This document shows positions 27,605-36,000 of a stretch of 64,000 bases of DNA, in pieces. Each line of letters starts with the position of its first letter. Within the stretch, counting starts at the first letter, position 1. Made by a program: the position numbers and the translations under genes. This stretch comes from SAR202 cluster bacterium (GTDB lineage Bacteria; Chloroflexota; Dehalococcoidia; Lucifugimonadales; UBA2962): NCBI GenBank assembly GCA_022447925.1, contig JAKUTS010000009.1:17894-81893 (forward strand), read 5' to 3'. The notes beneath the pieces were generated by a model. It saw only the letters and a program-made list of their open reading frames with translations. It had not been told where the DNA came from and did no database searches.

Positions 27605-29050
27605 TTATGCATACATAGGCTGAGTTATGATCCATAAACTAGCTACAGTATATCCAACCATCAATAACAGCATAGGATACTGACTTCGTATTGCTGAAGA
27701 CTGCGATTCAAATAATCGCATTGCAATGCTATGGGATAAGAATACTGCAATGATATGGCCAACTAATATAGATATTATTGAGATGCTCCAATAAAAGTTT
27801 GAGCTAGCGATCATAAAATTCACTCTATACAGAGTTGTATTAAATATATTCCAATCAAACCCGAAAGGGTCAGAAGCTAGCGGTATTATTGTTTGTCCTT
27901 GTATAAGCAAAAACATAAGAAAATGAGCTACATGATACGCAAGGGCTATTGGTATTAATGTGTGAACAAATGTTGTTGCTAAATGATGTGTACTAAATGA
28001 GCTTCCACTAGCAAGTTTCATTAATTTAGCGAAAGCAAAATAAACGACAAAGAATATAACAATGGTAAAGATAAGTCCGAACGTATTAATTAACGTTATA
28101 TTGTTACTATATGGTTCTAAATAGATTTGTATATCCATCCATCTTTTGGTGCCTGTAAATCCATCAAACGTGACTGTGGCCAACAAAAGTAAAATCAGTA
28201 ATGTCTCTGAAATAGAAGCACGCTTTATATCAAGCAACCCGGATGAGATTGGTCTTACATACAAATGTGTCTTTATGTTGCTCGAAGTACCAGTTTTTCC
28301 AGATGCTGTCTTAATTGATTCACCGTGTATTGGTGCAAATCTGGATAAGTAGCCAAAAACCAATGTAAAAACCTCTCCATTACGTAGCCAGGTATCCTTA
28401 CCGAATAAGAACATCCCTACCCATGTAATAATGGAATAAACCAATATGATTAAGCTAATTTTTGATGGAACAATAGCTCCAGGGTAAACATTTTCTATCC
28501 ATGCAAAAACCACAAATAACAAAACGGCTGGCCAGGCTTTCAAATTGGATGGGTAACTTAGCTGCACAGAAATTGAGCTGTTTCTAACAAATAAACCGGA
28601 TACTTGTTCACACCACTCAAAAATTATTTTCCATGGATTAATCAATGACCAAAGATTGCCCACGAAAGCAGATACATAGGCAAGTCCAACCCACCATATT
28701 ACCCATACAAATGTTGGAGCAATATTGTAGACCGGATCAGAGCTTCCAATGAAACCAGATAGCACTACGATTATGAATAAGAAAACGCTGAATAATTGGA
28801 TTATAAATTTAATATGAGCTCGTTCAATATATCCGAAGACACTAAGCTTCATAAGATCAAATTTTGGATATGTACTGTATGCGTGTGTGTTTTTATAAAA
28901 GAAGATAAGAACTATAAATGATGCAATTACTGCTCCTGCAGCAGCAACTAAACATAAAACTAAAGGTAAGGGCGGCGTAAACGGTTCAACCATATAGTGC
29001 GGGTTAGCATTTATTGAACTGGATATTGAATTGATATCTGGAGCAAACAT
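27605..29050 (-). CDS. Polytopic membrane protein of unknown function
   Basis: 481 residues with about ten to twelve hydrophobic segments and few charged loops. I recognise no catalytic motif with certainty. Conserved-looking features are a W-x-x-x-N-P-W-K-I-I-F-E-W stretch after the third or fourth segment, tryptophan-rich segments, and H-x-x-x-T-F-V-H-T-L-I-P-I-A-L-A-Y-H-V-A-H-F with four histidines across membrane segments in the second half. The general shape recalls actinobacterial membrane proteins annotated as fenitrothion hydrolase, but this is a weak impression. Convergent with the peptidase gene. Confidence 0.7.
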   Translation of the reverse strand: MFAPDINSISSSINANPHYMVEPFTPPLPLVLCLVAAAGAVIASFIVLIFFYKNTHAYSTYPKFDLMKLSVFGYIERAHIKFIIQLFSVFLFIIVVLSGFIGSSDPVYNIAPTFVWVIWWVGLAYVSAFVGNLWSLINPWKIIFEWCEQVSGLFVRNSSISVQLSYPSNLKAWPAVLLFVVFAWIENVYPGAIVPSKISLIILVYSIITWVGMFLFGKDTWLRNGEVFTLVFGYLSRFAPIHGESIKTASGKTGTSSNIKTHLYVRPISSGLLDIKRASISETLLILLLLATVTFDGFTGTKRWMDIQIYLEPYSNNITLINTFGLIFTIVIFFVVYFAFAKLMKLASGSSFSTHHLATTFVHTLIPIALAYHVAHFLMFLLIQGQTIIPLASDPFGFDWNIFNTTLYRVNFMIASSNFYWSISIISILVGHIIAVFLSHSIAMRLFESQSSAIRSQYPMLLLMVGYTVASLWIITQPMYA

Positions 29051-29111
29051 TCCTTAAGTTAAAAACCCCATTTGATATTTCCGGATAACAATTAAGATTT
29101 ATCCGTGATTG

Positions 29112-32100
29112 CTATTTGGCCTTAATTGTTACTTGGCTACTGCCCGCATGAATAAGATCAAATGTGACTCCATCATTGCCATTAGAACTTGGTACCTGTA
29201 TCCCATCTACTAATACTTCCAACTGTCCAGAAAGGAGAGTGTTTGGTATTGATACCGTGGTGGATGAGTTAGTTCCCTTAGGGCCACCGGCCATAAAGCT
29301 GAGTTCTTTGGAATTTGTGTTAAATGTCATTTCAAATATATGGGACTGTGAAGTCACTTCTATGCTCTCCACTCTGCCGTCAACTTTTATCGCAAATTCA
29401 TAAACTAGACTAATTAGAGGAGTTAAAATTGCTCTGTACAGTAGGCGCTCCGAGTTTTTATCCCTGTCATTTCTGGAAGTTTTAACCGCAACAAAAATTA
29501 CCTTTCCAGTTGAATCAATTTCAAGAGTTCGGTCTTGTGCAAATGTGCCTCCGTACTCGGAATGTCCCGTTTGCGTACGATCCAAAAGTAATTTTCCGAA
29601 CAATTTTTCTTGAGCGGAAAGTGGCTTGGATGAAGGCTCAAGTAAAGGTAATCCTAAGTTTACAGAGTACCAATTTTTACCAGCATTTTGTGTTCTGTAT
29701 ATATCGTCTGCGGTTATTGCATAAAGAACATTTGGGTTAATCGGATCAATAGCCATGTCAATTACTGCGCCCTTGGGTATACCTGTTGAGGACTTATCCC
29801 ATTTTTGACCTCCATTAGCCGATTTATATATACCACTTTCTGTGGCCGCATACAGTATTTCAGGGTCGATTGGGTCCATTTGTAGATCGTTTGTAAATTC
29901 ATCTAGGCCGTCATTAATTTCAAACCAAGACTCTGCGCCATTAGTTGTTTTATATATACCTATAGCGGTTGTGGTTTCATGAAGGCTTGTCATCGCATAG
30001 GCAATGTCAGGGTTTGTTGGATGTACAATTATGGAGTTAATTGATGTCTTTGTTTCAATAGGAAATCCATTAGACATTTCTTTAAAGGATTTACCTGCAT
30101 CCGATGATTTAAATATATGCGCTCCATCAAGATTGAAAGTCAAGTCAGGATATACCGAATCGTGTACTGAACCTACATATATAACGTCTGAATTACTTGG
30201 TGCTACAGCTACTCCGTGCAAGTGGAAATCAGCGGCGCCTTCCAGGCGCAATCCTAAGTTGTAAGTTTCCTCACTTAGTCCAGCTTCAATTTCGTGAGTC
30301 AATACATACCAGCTTGCACCGAAATCCGTACTGGCAGTTAACTCTCCGGTTCGTAGCCATCCTGTGGTATAGATCACATATGGAAAATCATATGTGAAGG
30401 CATATACCATTGGATAATGAGAGGTGATTGATGGGGAAAACCACCAACTGTCTCCAGCATCAGGGGAAAAGAAATTGCCTCGTCCAGACTCACCTCCGAC
30501 CCAGAGATTGAATGGGACAATTGGATGATTTCCCATTTGTGCTATCTTCGCTTCGTATATACCCTTGTCACTTCTATACCAAGTTTTTCCACCATCTATA
30601 CTTTTGTATAAGCCTTCCCCTTTATGCATTCCTCTATTCTTGTGTTTGGGATGTGTTGTATATACTTCAGTGGCAGTGCCAATGAAAACGATATTTTCAT
30701 CAGTTGGATCAATTGCTACAGGCGTTAGGAATTTGTATGCCAATCCTTCACTTATATCGGTCCAGGATTTGCCTGAATCATTGCTTCTAAAAATTCCATC
30801 ATGACTAGTTACATAAGCAACATTGCCATTGCTAGGTGCGAAATGAACGTGGTGTAACTTGAGAGAATTTAGTCCGTTGTTAATTCTTTCCCAGGTTAAT
30901 CCACCGTCAGAACTACGGAACATTCCTTCGTTTGTTGAAGCAGCCAATATGATGTTTGGGTTATTCGGGTGAATATCCAGACCCATCACTTTTGGAGGGT
31001 TGTTTTCATTGAGGTTTTTCTTGCTGTTAGCGACTTCTTCAAGATACGAAATCACGTTGCCGCTCCATGTCACTCCATCATCACGTGTGTATTGGACACC
31101 TCCATCCCCTGCAACCCATATCACTTCAGGGTTATCTGGCATCACAACAATTGCATCGATAGCAGAGCATGTTGAACAGGTGCCTGTCTTGGTCCAAGTT
31201 TTGCCAGAATCTATGCTTTTATATAGATCAGAAGGTTCAGCTGGCCATATATCTCCTCGTGTATCGCCAGACTGAAGAGCGGCAGCATATACGATATTAG
31301 GCTGCTGGGAAGAAAATTGTATTGCTGTGAAAGGTATAACATTGCCTTGATCGGCAGTAAAACCAACTACTGATTCCCATGATTCTCCGCCATCAAAGGT
31401 GGCTTGGACGGACCATTCCAAATTTGTATAAATAGCAATATCTTTATCAACTGGACTTAGTGCTAATGAACCAACGTGGCCTGTCACATGAACTAGGTCC
31501 CAATTGGCACCAGCATCCGTGCTCCGGTACATAGTCATATCATTAGAATCGACACCTGCATACATGATATTTGAATCAACAGGTGAGATTTTGATTTCCA
31601 CGAATTCGCCTGCCTGTACGTCTGACACCTTCTCCCACTTTAATTCAGAACATTGTTCTCCTTCATAAATCTGGCAACTATCAAAAGGTTGCTCATATTT
31701 AGCGACTGGTAGGGTTACATTATTTAGGTCAGCAGCGACAACGCCGTTTGGAAGTTGTGCTGGAGGCACGTTACAGTCTGGTGTTTTAGGTAAGCCACTT
31801 TCATCTTTCTGATCTCCGCTGCATTCCCATTCTTCATCGTCGTATCTGCGTTTATCATCATCTTCAGGTCTATCTTCATTGCGACGTCTGTCATCATCTT
31901 CAGGTCTTTCATCACCGGCACGTCTGTCATCATCTTCAGGTCTTTCGTCATTACGCGTTCTATCATCATCCCCACCTCTGTCCTCTTCAAAATCATTTTC
32001 CATTTCAGGCTTGCCGAGCTTACAGTGCTGGATACTCGTGAGTTCTGCTTGATCTATTTTCGCATCAAAATAGACAATATCGTCTGTTCTCGGTCTACCT

Positions 32101-32384
32101 AAAACTTTAATCATACAGTTGGGATCATATGTGCTCTCACTAATTTCTTCAGTCACTTCACTTTGATCAACTGTGTCTATAGGATCTATTTCATTGGAAA
32201 CAGGAGATGCTGTATTTGTCGGTCTTGGAGTTGGATCTGCAGACTGCTGTGCTGTTGCCGTGGGCTCTGTAATTGACTCTATTTGTTCTTTTGGTTGTGT
32301 TTCGATTGCAATCGGTTTAGATTCTGCACAACTTAATGCGAGAATTGACAATATTATTAAGAGTTTAATTAAGAGATTTTTCAC
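29112..32384 (-). CDS. Large secreted lipoprotein with Asp-box (BNR/sortilin-like) propellers
   Basis: 1090 residues. Signal peptide with lipobox A-L-S-C (Cys19), a Thr/Pro/Glu-rich linker, four 12-residue acidic/basic repeats (136-183), then at least 13 Asp-box motifs of the form S-x-D-x-G-x-x-W between about 290 and 890, enough for two seven-bladed-type propellers as in VPS10/sortilin or xyloglucanase-like folds. The C-terminal 150 residues are beta-rich and look like a separate domain. No catalytic acid pair is identified, so binding rather than hydrolysis is as likely. GTG start with a poor ribosome site. Confidence 0.85.
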   Translation of the reverse strand: MKNLLIKLLIILSILALSCAESKPIAIETQPKEQIESITEPTATAQQSADPTPRPTNTASPVSNEIDPIDTVDQSEVTEEISESTYDPNCMIKVLGRPRTDDIVYFDAKIDQAELTSIQHCKLGKPEMENDFEEDRGGDDDRTRNDERPEDDDRRAGDERPEDDDRRRNEDRPEDDDKRRYDDEEWECSGDQKDESGLPKTPDCNVPPAQLPNGVVAADLNNVTLPVAKYEQPFDSCQIYEGEQCSELKWEKVSDVQAGEFVEIKISPVDSNIMYAGVDSNDMTMYRSTDAGANWDLVHVTGHVGSLALSPVDKDIAIYTNLEWSVQATFDGGESWESVVGFTADQGNVIPFTAIQFSSQQPNIVYAAALQSGDTRGDIWPAEPSDLYKSIDSGKTWTKTGTCSTCSAIDAIVVMPDNPEVIWVAGDGGVQYTRDDGVTWSGNVISYLEEVANSKKNLNENNPPKVMGLDIHPNNPNIILAASTNEGMFRSSDGGLTWERINNGLNSLKLHHVHFAPSNGNVAYVTSHDGIFRSNDSGKSWTDISEGLAYKFLTPVAIDPTDENIVFIGTATEVYTTHPKHKNRGMHKGEGLYKSIDGGKTWYRSDKGIYEAKIAQMGNHPIVPFNLWVGGESGRGNFFSPDAGDSWWFSPSITSHYPMVYAFTYDFPYVIYTTGWLRTGELTASTDFGASWYVLTHEIEAGLSEETYNLGLRLEGAADFHLHGVAVAPSNSDVIYVGSVHDSVYPDLTFNLDGAHIFKSSDAGKSFKEMSNGFPIETKTSINSIIVHPTNPDIAYAMTSLHETTTAIGIYKTTNGAESWFEINDGLDEFTNDLQMDPIDPEILYAATESGIYKSANGGQKWDKSSTGIPKGAVIDMAIDPINPNVLYAITADDIYRTQNAGKNWYSVNLGLPLLEPSSKPLSAQEKLFGKLLLDRTQTGHSEYGGTFAQDRTLEIDSTGKVIFVAVKTSRNDRDKNSERLLYRAILTPLISLVYEFAIKVDGRVESIEVTSQSHIFEMTFNTNSKELSFMAGGPKGTNSSTTVSIPNTLLSGQLEVLVDGIQVPSSNGNDGVTFDLIHAGSSQVTIKAK
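31836..31979 (-). repeat. Four tandem 36-bp coding repeats in the Asp-box lipoprotein
   Basis: Four consecutive 12-codon units encode R-G-G-D-D-D-R-T-R-N-D-E, R-P-E-D-D-D-R-R-A-G-D-E, R-P-E-D-D-D-R-R-R-N-E-D and R-P-E-D-D-D-K-R-R-Y-D-D. The units keep frame, so copy number can change without breaking the protein. They form a highly charged flexible stalk. Confidence 0.9.
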
Positions 32385-32484
32385 TACGAGATATTATCAC
32401 CGAAACAAACTGGTAGCCATTCAGAGTCGTTTATCAGTTTAATTATGAAAGGCTCGCACCGAATCATGAGAACAGCCATCTTGC

Positions 32485-32832
32485 TTACCACCCAAAAGTT
32501 TTCAAATCGACCCTTCCGCTATTATCAAATTCTACTCCTTCAGCCATAAGTAATTTTCTTTGTAGTATCACATCGTTTGGTTGTCTGCTACTGATTTTCC
32601 CATCGCGATTAATCACTCGATGCCATGGTGTATTTTGATCAGCTTCTGTCAGGCTTGCAAGAGCAAATCCGACCACTCTTGCGCTAGATATAGGCACCAG
32701 TTGTGCTACTTGTCCATATGTTGCTACTTGCCCATAAGGTATCGAATTAACTATTTGGTATATTTTCTTGAAAATACCAGATGGTTTTTGTGACATCTGG
32801 ATACCATAACCGTGTTTATGTAAAGGGTGCAA
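32485..32832 (-). CDS. Alkyltransferase-like protein (ATL, MGMT homologue lacking Cys)
   Basis: 115 residues with the winged-helix DNA-binding domain of O6-alkylguanine transferases: I-P-Y-G-Q-V-A-T-Y-G-Q-V-A, then G-F-A-L-A, then P-W-H-R-V-I-N-R-D-G-K-I-S. The catalytic Cys of P-C-H-R-V is replaced by Trp, the hallmark of ATL proteins, which bind O6-alkylguanine and hand it to nucleotide excision repair instead of repairing it. The TTG start at 32832 abuts the ABC ATPase stop; an ATG twelve codons later (32796) gives a more family-like N-terminus. Neither has a good ribosome site. Confidence 0.85.
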   Translation of the reverse strand: MHPLHKHGYGIQMSQKPSGIFKKIYQIVNSIPYGQVATYGQVAQLVPISSARVVGFALASLTEADQNTPWHRVINRDGKISSRQPNDVILQRKLLMAEGVEFDNSGRVDLKTFGW

Positions 32833-33492
32833 TTAATCTACAAGTTTGTTCATCTTATTTTTAGTTAATTCCGTTGTTGGGCCAGAAAAAGAAACACGCC
32901 CTTTACTTAAAACGATCAAACTATCGCTATATTTCCTAGCCATATCAATATCATGAGTTATGACTAATAAGGTTTTGCCCATATCACATATATCTTTGAG
33001 CAAAGAATAAAATGTTTCTCTAGAATCTGAATCTATGGATGATAATGGTTCGTCCATGATAATTACGTCTTTACCTTGAGCTAGAGCAAAAACCAACCAG
33101 GCCCTTTGTTTTTCGCCGGTTGAGATATCAGTGAAAGATGATTTTGAAATTGATGAAATTCCGCAAGTGTCAAGCAAGCTTTCTAAAACTACATCTTTAT
33201 CAACTTCATTACTATTTTTGTAAAAACCTAGTTTGCATATTTCTTCAACAGTGAGGAATGGAGGATCTTCTATATCTTGGGGCAAATAACAGATTTCAGT
33301 GGCATCTATATTTGAAATAGTTCCTTGGTAATCTGTGATTTCGCCAACTATAGATTTAACTAAAGTCGATTTACCAGATCCATTTGGTCCAACTAAGCAG
33401 GTAAACTCATCATTGCTAACATTACAAGACACTTTGTCCAAAATCATAGTTTCATTTATCTGTATAGATATCTCTTTTATTTCTATGTTCAT
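32833..33492 (-). CDS. ABC transporter ATP-binding protein (metal/siderophore/cobalamin type)
   Basis: 219 residues, short for the FecE/BtuD group (250-260). Walker A G-P-N-G-S-G-K-S-T at about 36-44, Q-loop L-P-Q-D, signature S-T-G-E-K-Q-R in place of S-G-G-Q-x-Q-R, Walker B V-I-I-M-D-E-P-L-S-S-I-D and H-loop T-H-D. ATG overlaps the permease TGA by four bases, showing translational coupling. Confidence 0.9.
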   Translation of the reverse strand: MNIEIKEISIQINETMILDKVSCNVSNDEFTCLVGPNGSGKSTLVKSIVGEITDYQGTISNIDATEICYLPQDIEDPPFLTVEEICKLGFYKNSNEVDKDVVLESLLDTCGISSISKSSFTDISTGEKQRAWLVFALAQGKDVIIMDEPLSSIDSDSRETFYSLLKDICDMGKTLLVITHDIDMARKYSDSLIVLSKGRVSFSGPTTELTKNKMNKLVD

Positions 33493-34460
33493 CGTATTCT
33501 CAAAGCTAAATACATCATTAGTGGTGCGCCAATTACAGTAGTTGCCATTCCAACTGGTAATTCTGTAGGTGAAAACAGTAACCTTGCGAATTGGTCAGAC
33601 AGCATTGTCAGTATTCCGCCTGTTATTATCGACCCGATAAATAATTGGACGGGAACATTTCCAAATAAGCGACGGCTAATATGCGGGGAAATCAAGCCAA
33701 CAAATCCAATTATCCCACCCCCATACACGGAAGCTGCGGTCAGTATTCCAGCCAGTATCATACTTAATAACCTCAGCCTGTTAGGGTTAACTCCCAAAGA
33801 TTTGGATAGTGTGTCTCCAAGAATAATAGGTTGAAATTGCCTCGATAGTACAAGGGCAATAGTTGAGCAGATGACAAAGGTTATTAGAACGTAATAAAAA
33901 ATCGTCCAGTTACTATAAGCAAAAGAACCAGCCACCAATCCAAGTACCTGAATTGAGAAAATACTGCCATGAGAAATTACAGCCGTGCTTATAGCTATTG
34001 TTAGAGCTCCTAATGCTATACCCATGATAGCAAGCCTGGTTGGAGTTAAGTTACGTTCAGAAATTAGCCTCACCAAAATAATAGAAACAAAGATTGAGAA
34101 ACCGATTGCACCTATGAAAATAAGAGGTTCCTGAGTTGTTATAAGGCCTGCAGCACTACATGCGAGAAAAATAGCTGCTGCGCCTCCGATACCGAAAAGA
34201 TTAGGGTCTCCTAAAGGGCTTCTAGAGGATAGTTGAATAAGTGCTCCAGCTAATCCTAAGCATCCACCAACTATAAAGCTAACAGCTATACGCGGAATCC
34301 GAATGTTCCACATAATAGTGTTAACTACAGTGTCTTCGGATCCAAAAATACCATTTATAGCATCTTTGAACCCGTAATTAGAGGGGCCCAAAAAGAGCCC
34401 CGCTAATACTAAAGCAAAAATAATTACGCCTAAGGTTGAATATCTTAGGGCGTAGGTCAT
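33489..34460 (-). CDS. ABC transporter permease, FecCD/BtuC family
   Basis: 323 residues with eight to ten transmembrane helices. R-I-P-R-I-A-V-S-F-I-V-G-G-C-L-G-L-A-G-A early on and G-F-V-G-L-I-S-P-H-I-S-R-R-L-F-G near residue 240 are FecCD signatures; the latter contains the coupling helix that contacts the ATPase. Forms a homodimeric channel. Substrate class is iron-siderophore, haem, cobalamin or other metal chelate. ATG starts one base after the upstream stop. Confidence 0.93.
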   Translation of the reverse strand: MTYALRYSTLGVIIFALVLAGLFLGPSNYGFKDAINGIFGSEDTVVNTIMWNIRIPRIAVSFIVGGCLGLAGALIQLSSRSPLGDPNLFGIGGAAAIFLACSAAGLITTQEPLIFIGAIGFSIFVSIILVRLISERNLTPTRLAIMGIALGALTIAISTAVISHGSIFSIQVLGLVAGSFAYSNWTIFYYVLITFVICSTIALVLSRQFQPIILGDTLSKSLGVNPNRLRLLSMILAGILTAASVYGGGIIGFVGLISPHISRRLFGNVPVQLFIGSIITGGILTMLSDQFARLLFSPTELPVGMATTVIGAPLMMYLALRIR

Positions 34461-34461
34461 G

Positions 34462-35553
34462 TTATTGCATGGAATCCAAAGCCGACTTTAGAAATTCAAC
34501 TGCTTCGACTATACGTGGTCCTGGAGCTTGTAGAAATAGATCTACATCTGCTTCTATTATGCTGCCAGTTTGTATGGCCTTAAGTCCAGCAAATGGAGGA
34601 ATCATAGTTATCAATGACGATAATCTAGGCGCAGGTTCGGGAGCCGGGGTGATAGTTATGATGACATCTGGGTTAGCCATCAAAACTGCCTCTGGACTCA
34701 TCAGTGCAAATCCAGGGTATGGCCCTGAGTTTGAAAGGTCTGAAGCCTTGTTTTCCATTCCTATAACTGCAGCAACCAGACCTGTGTATGAGGATGGTAG
34801 TGCGGCATATAAGTTTTGGTCTGGGTCAGATATTAAGATCAAAACGCTACGGCCGTCATCAGTTCCAGCTGCTGTTAGCCTGTCCTTGATATCCGTAGTA
34901 GCTTTATTTGCAATTTCTTCTGTGCCGAATATGATGCCGAGATTTGTAATGCCACCCATTACGTCCTCTACACTCTCAGCTTTCACAGCAAACACATTAA
35001 GTCCAACAGCGCCTAAAATTTCTACAAAACGAGCCTGTGTTATTGCCTCAATTACCACTAGGTCAGGGCGACTGCCGATTATGGTTTCTACAGAGGGATT
35101 ATACGCACTTCCCACGTCAGGTAGTGATAATGCTGCCTCGGGGTGGGTTGATGCACGATCTCTTAAAACAGACTTTCCACCAGAGGCATATACCATTTCT
35201 GTTGCGGTGGGGCTAATAGTTGCCACGTTTGTTGGAATAGACTCAAAAGTAAGCTCTCTTCCTAGGGCATCAATCACAACAATTTTTTCAGATGCTGGTT
35301 CAGGTGTCGGAGTTATGACTACGATTTTTTCCGTCTCTACTTCGACTACCTTTTCAACTTCTACAATTACTTCTTTCTCAACAACCTTTTCAATTTCTAC
35401 CTCCACCTCTTTCACTACTTCTTTTGCGACTTCTACAATTTTCTCTTCGATAATTACTTCTGGTTCAACTGAACAAGCCATAGCAAATATTAAAAGAGAC
35501 ATAATGCAAAAACCGGCGATAAGTAACGGCTTGGAATACATATTTTTGGCCAA
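34462..35553 (-). CDS. ABC transporter substrate-binding lipoprotein (FecB/BtuF type)
   Basis: 363 residues. Lipobox F-A-M-A-C (Cys27), then about 45 residues of Val/Glu/Lys heptad-like repeats (V-E-V-E-I-E-K-V-V-E-K-E) predicted to form a coiled-coil stalk, a P-T-P-E-P hinge, and a class III periplasmic-binding domain with L-G-R-E-L-T-F-E-S-I-P-T-N-V-A-T-I-S-P-T-A-T-E and G-S-R-P-D-L-V-V-I-E. TTG start six bases after AAGGAG. First gene of a probable SBP-permease-ATPase-ATL operon. Substrate not assignable; no B12 riboswitch is seen upstream. Confidence 0.9.
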   Translation of the reverse strand: MAKNMYSKPLLIAGFCIMSLLIFAMACSVEPEVIIEEKIVEVAKEVVKEVEVEIEKVVEKEVIVEVEKVVEVETEKIVVITPTPEPASEKIVVIDALGRELTFESIPTNVATISPTATEMVYASGGKSVLRDRASTHPEAALSLPDVGSAYNPSVETIIGSRPDLVVIEAITQARFVEILGAVGLNVFAVKAESVEDVMGGITNLGIIFGTEEIANKATTDIKDRLTAAGTDDGRSVLILISDPDQNLYAALPSSYTGLVAAVIGMENKASDLSNSGPYPGFALMSPEAVLMANPDVIITITPAPEPAPRLSSLITMIPPFAGLKAIQTGSIIEADVDLFLQAPGPRIVEAVEFLKSALDSMQ

Positions 35554-35879
35554 CTTAAACTCCTTAAGTTAATTAAATTTTTTCCAGCCAGCTATTTTTC
35601 AATTTATTGAACTCCGCAGTTTAATAAATTGTAAGCTCACTAACAAAATCCAAAAAACGGAGGATATTTGAGTGAATATGCTTAATTACAAAAACTAAAG
35701 ATGATTTTTAGTTTCTGCTCTCCATACAACATAATTTATTATATTGTGAAACAATTAACAATGCTTCAAGCAATGTTTTTATTTGTGATATTGAATTAAT
35801 TCACGACTTTAGTTTAAATGGCTCATATCATCAGGTTTGTATATACTGCGAGTGTGAGCAGCAAAATAAGGAGTTAATT
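35554..35879. other. 326-bp divergent intergenic region between ABC importer and Cys-rich gene
   Basis: Very AT-rich and without a credible longer gene. It holds the near-perfect palindrome at 35726-35747, a perfect 12-bp palindrome TGAATTAATTCA at 35792-35803, and a TATACT (35842-35847) that could be a -10 for the rightward genes. No riboswitch core is recognised. Confidence 0.6.
35726..35747. promoter_or_regulatory. Near-perfect 22-bp palindrome, candidate metalloregulator operator
   Basis: ACAACATAAT and ATTATATTGT flank a central TT; nine of ten pairs match. The core ATAAT-TT-ATTAT resembles Fur/Zur-family boxes in AT-rich genomes. It lies between the divergent ABC importer and the Cys-rich gene, where one regulator could control both. 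Chance AT-rich symmetry is a real alternative. Confidence 0.4.
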
Positions 35880-35957
35880 ATGTCATCAGAAAAGCCAAAA
35901 TGTGATAATCCTAATTGCACATGCGATCCCTGTGAATGCGATCCATGTGAATGTTAA
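35880..35957 (+). CDS. 25-residue cysteine-rich metallothionein-like microprotein
   Basis: ATG at 35880 preceded by a perfect AAGGAG (35868-35873) with a six-base spacer; 25 codons then TAA. Seven cysteines at 8, 13, 15, 18, 20, 23 and 25 in C-x4-C-x-C-x2-C-x-C-x2-C-x-C spacing, ending in the tandem repeat C-D-P-C-E, C-D-P-C-E, C. The C-x-C/C-x2-C spacing, acid residues and absence of aromatics are metallothionein-like, so a thiolate metal site is expected. A translated leader that senses cysteine supply is the alternative. It lies 43 nt upstream of a metal-dependent hydrolase gene. Confidence 0.72.
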   Translation: MSSEKPKCDNPNCTCDPCECDPCEC

Positions 35958-36000
35958 AACCGATATAGATAAATCTAGAGTCGATTGAAAGGAGCTTACC

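Noticed and set aside
31836..31979. 36-bp tandem repeats as a CRISPR array
   Set aside because: The repeats are contiguous without spacers and encode in-frame 12-residue units inside a lipoprotein gene.
34436..35572. Long Ser/Thr-rich reading frame antisense to the substrate-binding lipoprotein
   Set aside because: It is the mirror of the Val/Glu/Lys coiled-coil gene and shows low-complexity S-T-S-T-S-F repeats typical of antisense shadows. The lipoprotein on the other strand has a lipobox, ribosome site and operon context.
35554..35879. Cobalamin riboswitch ahead of the ABC importer
   Set aside because: No GCCACTG-type core or B12-box on either strand.
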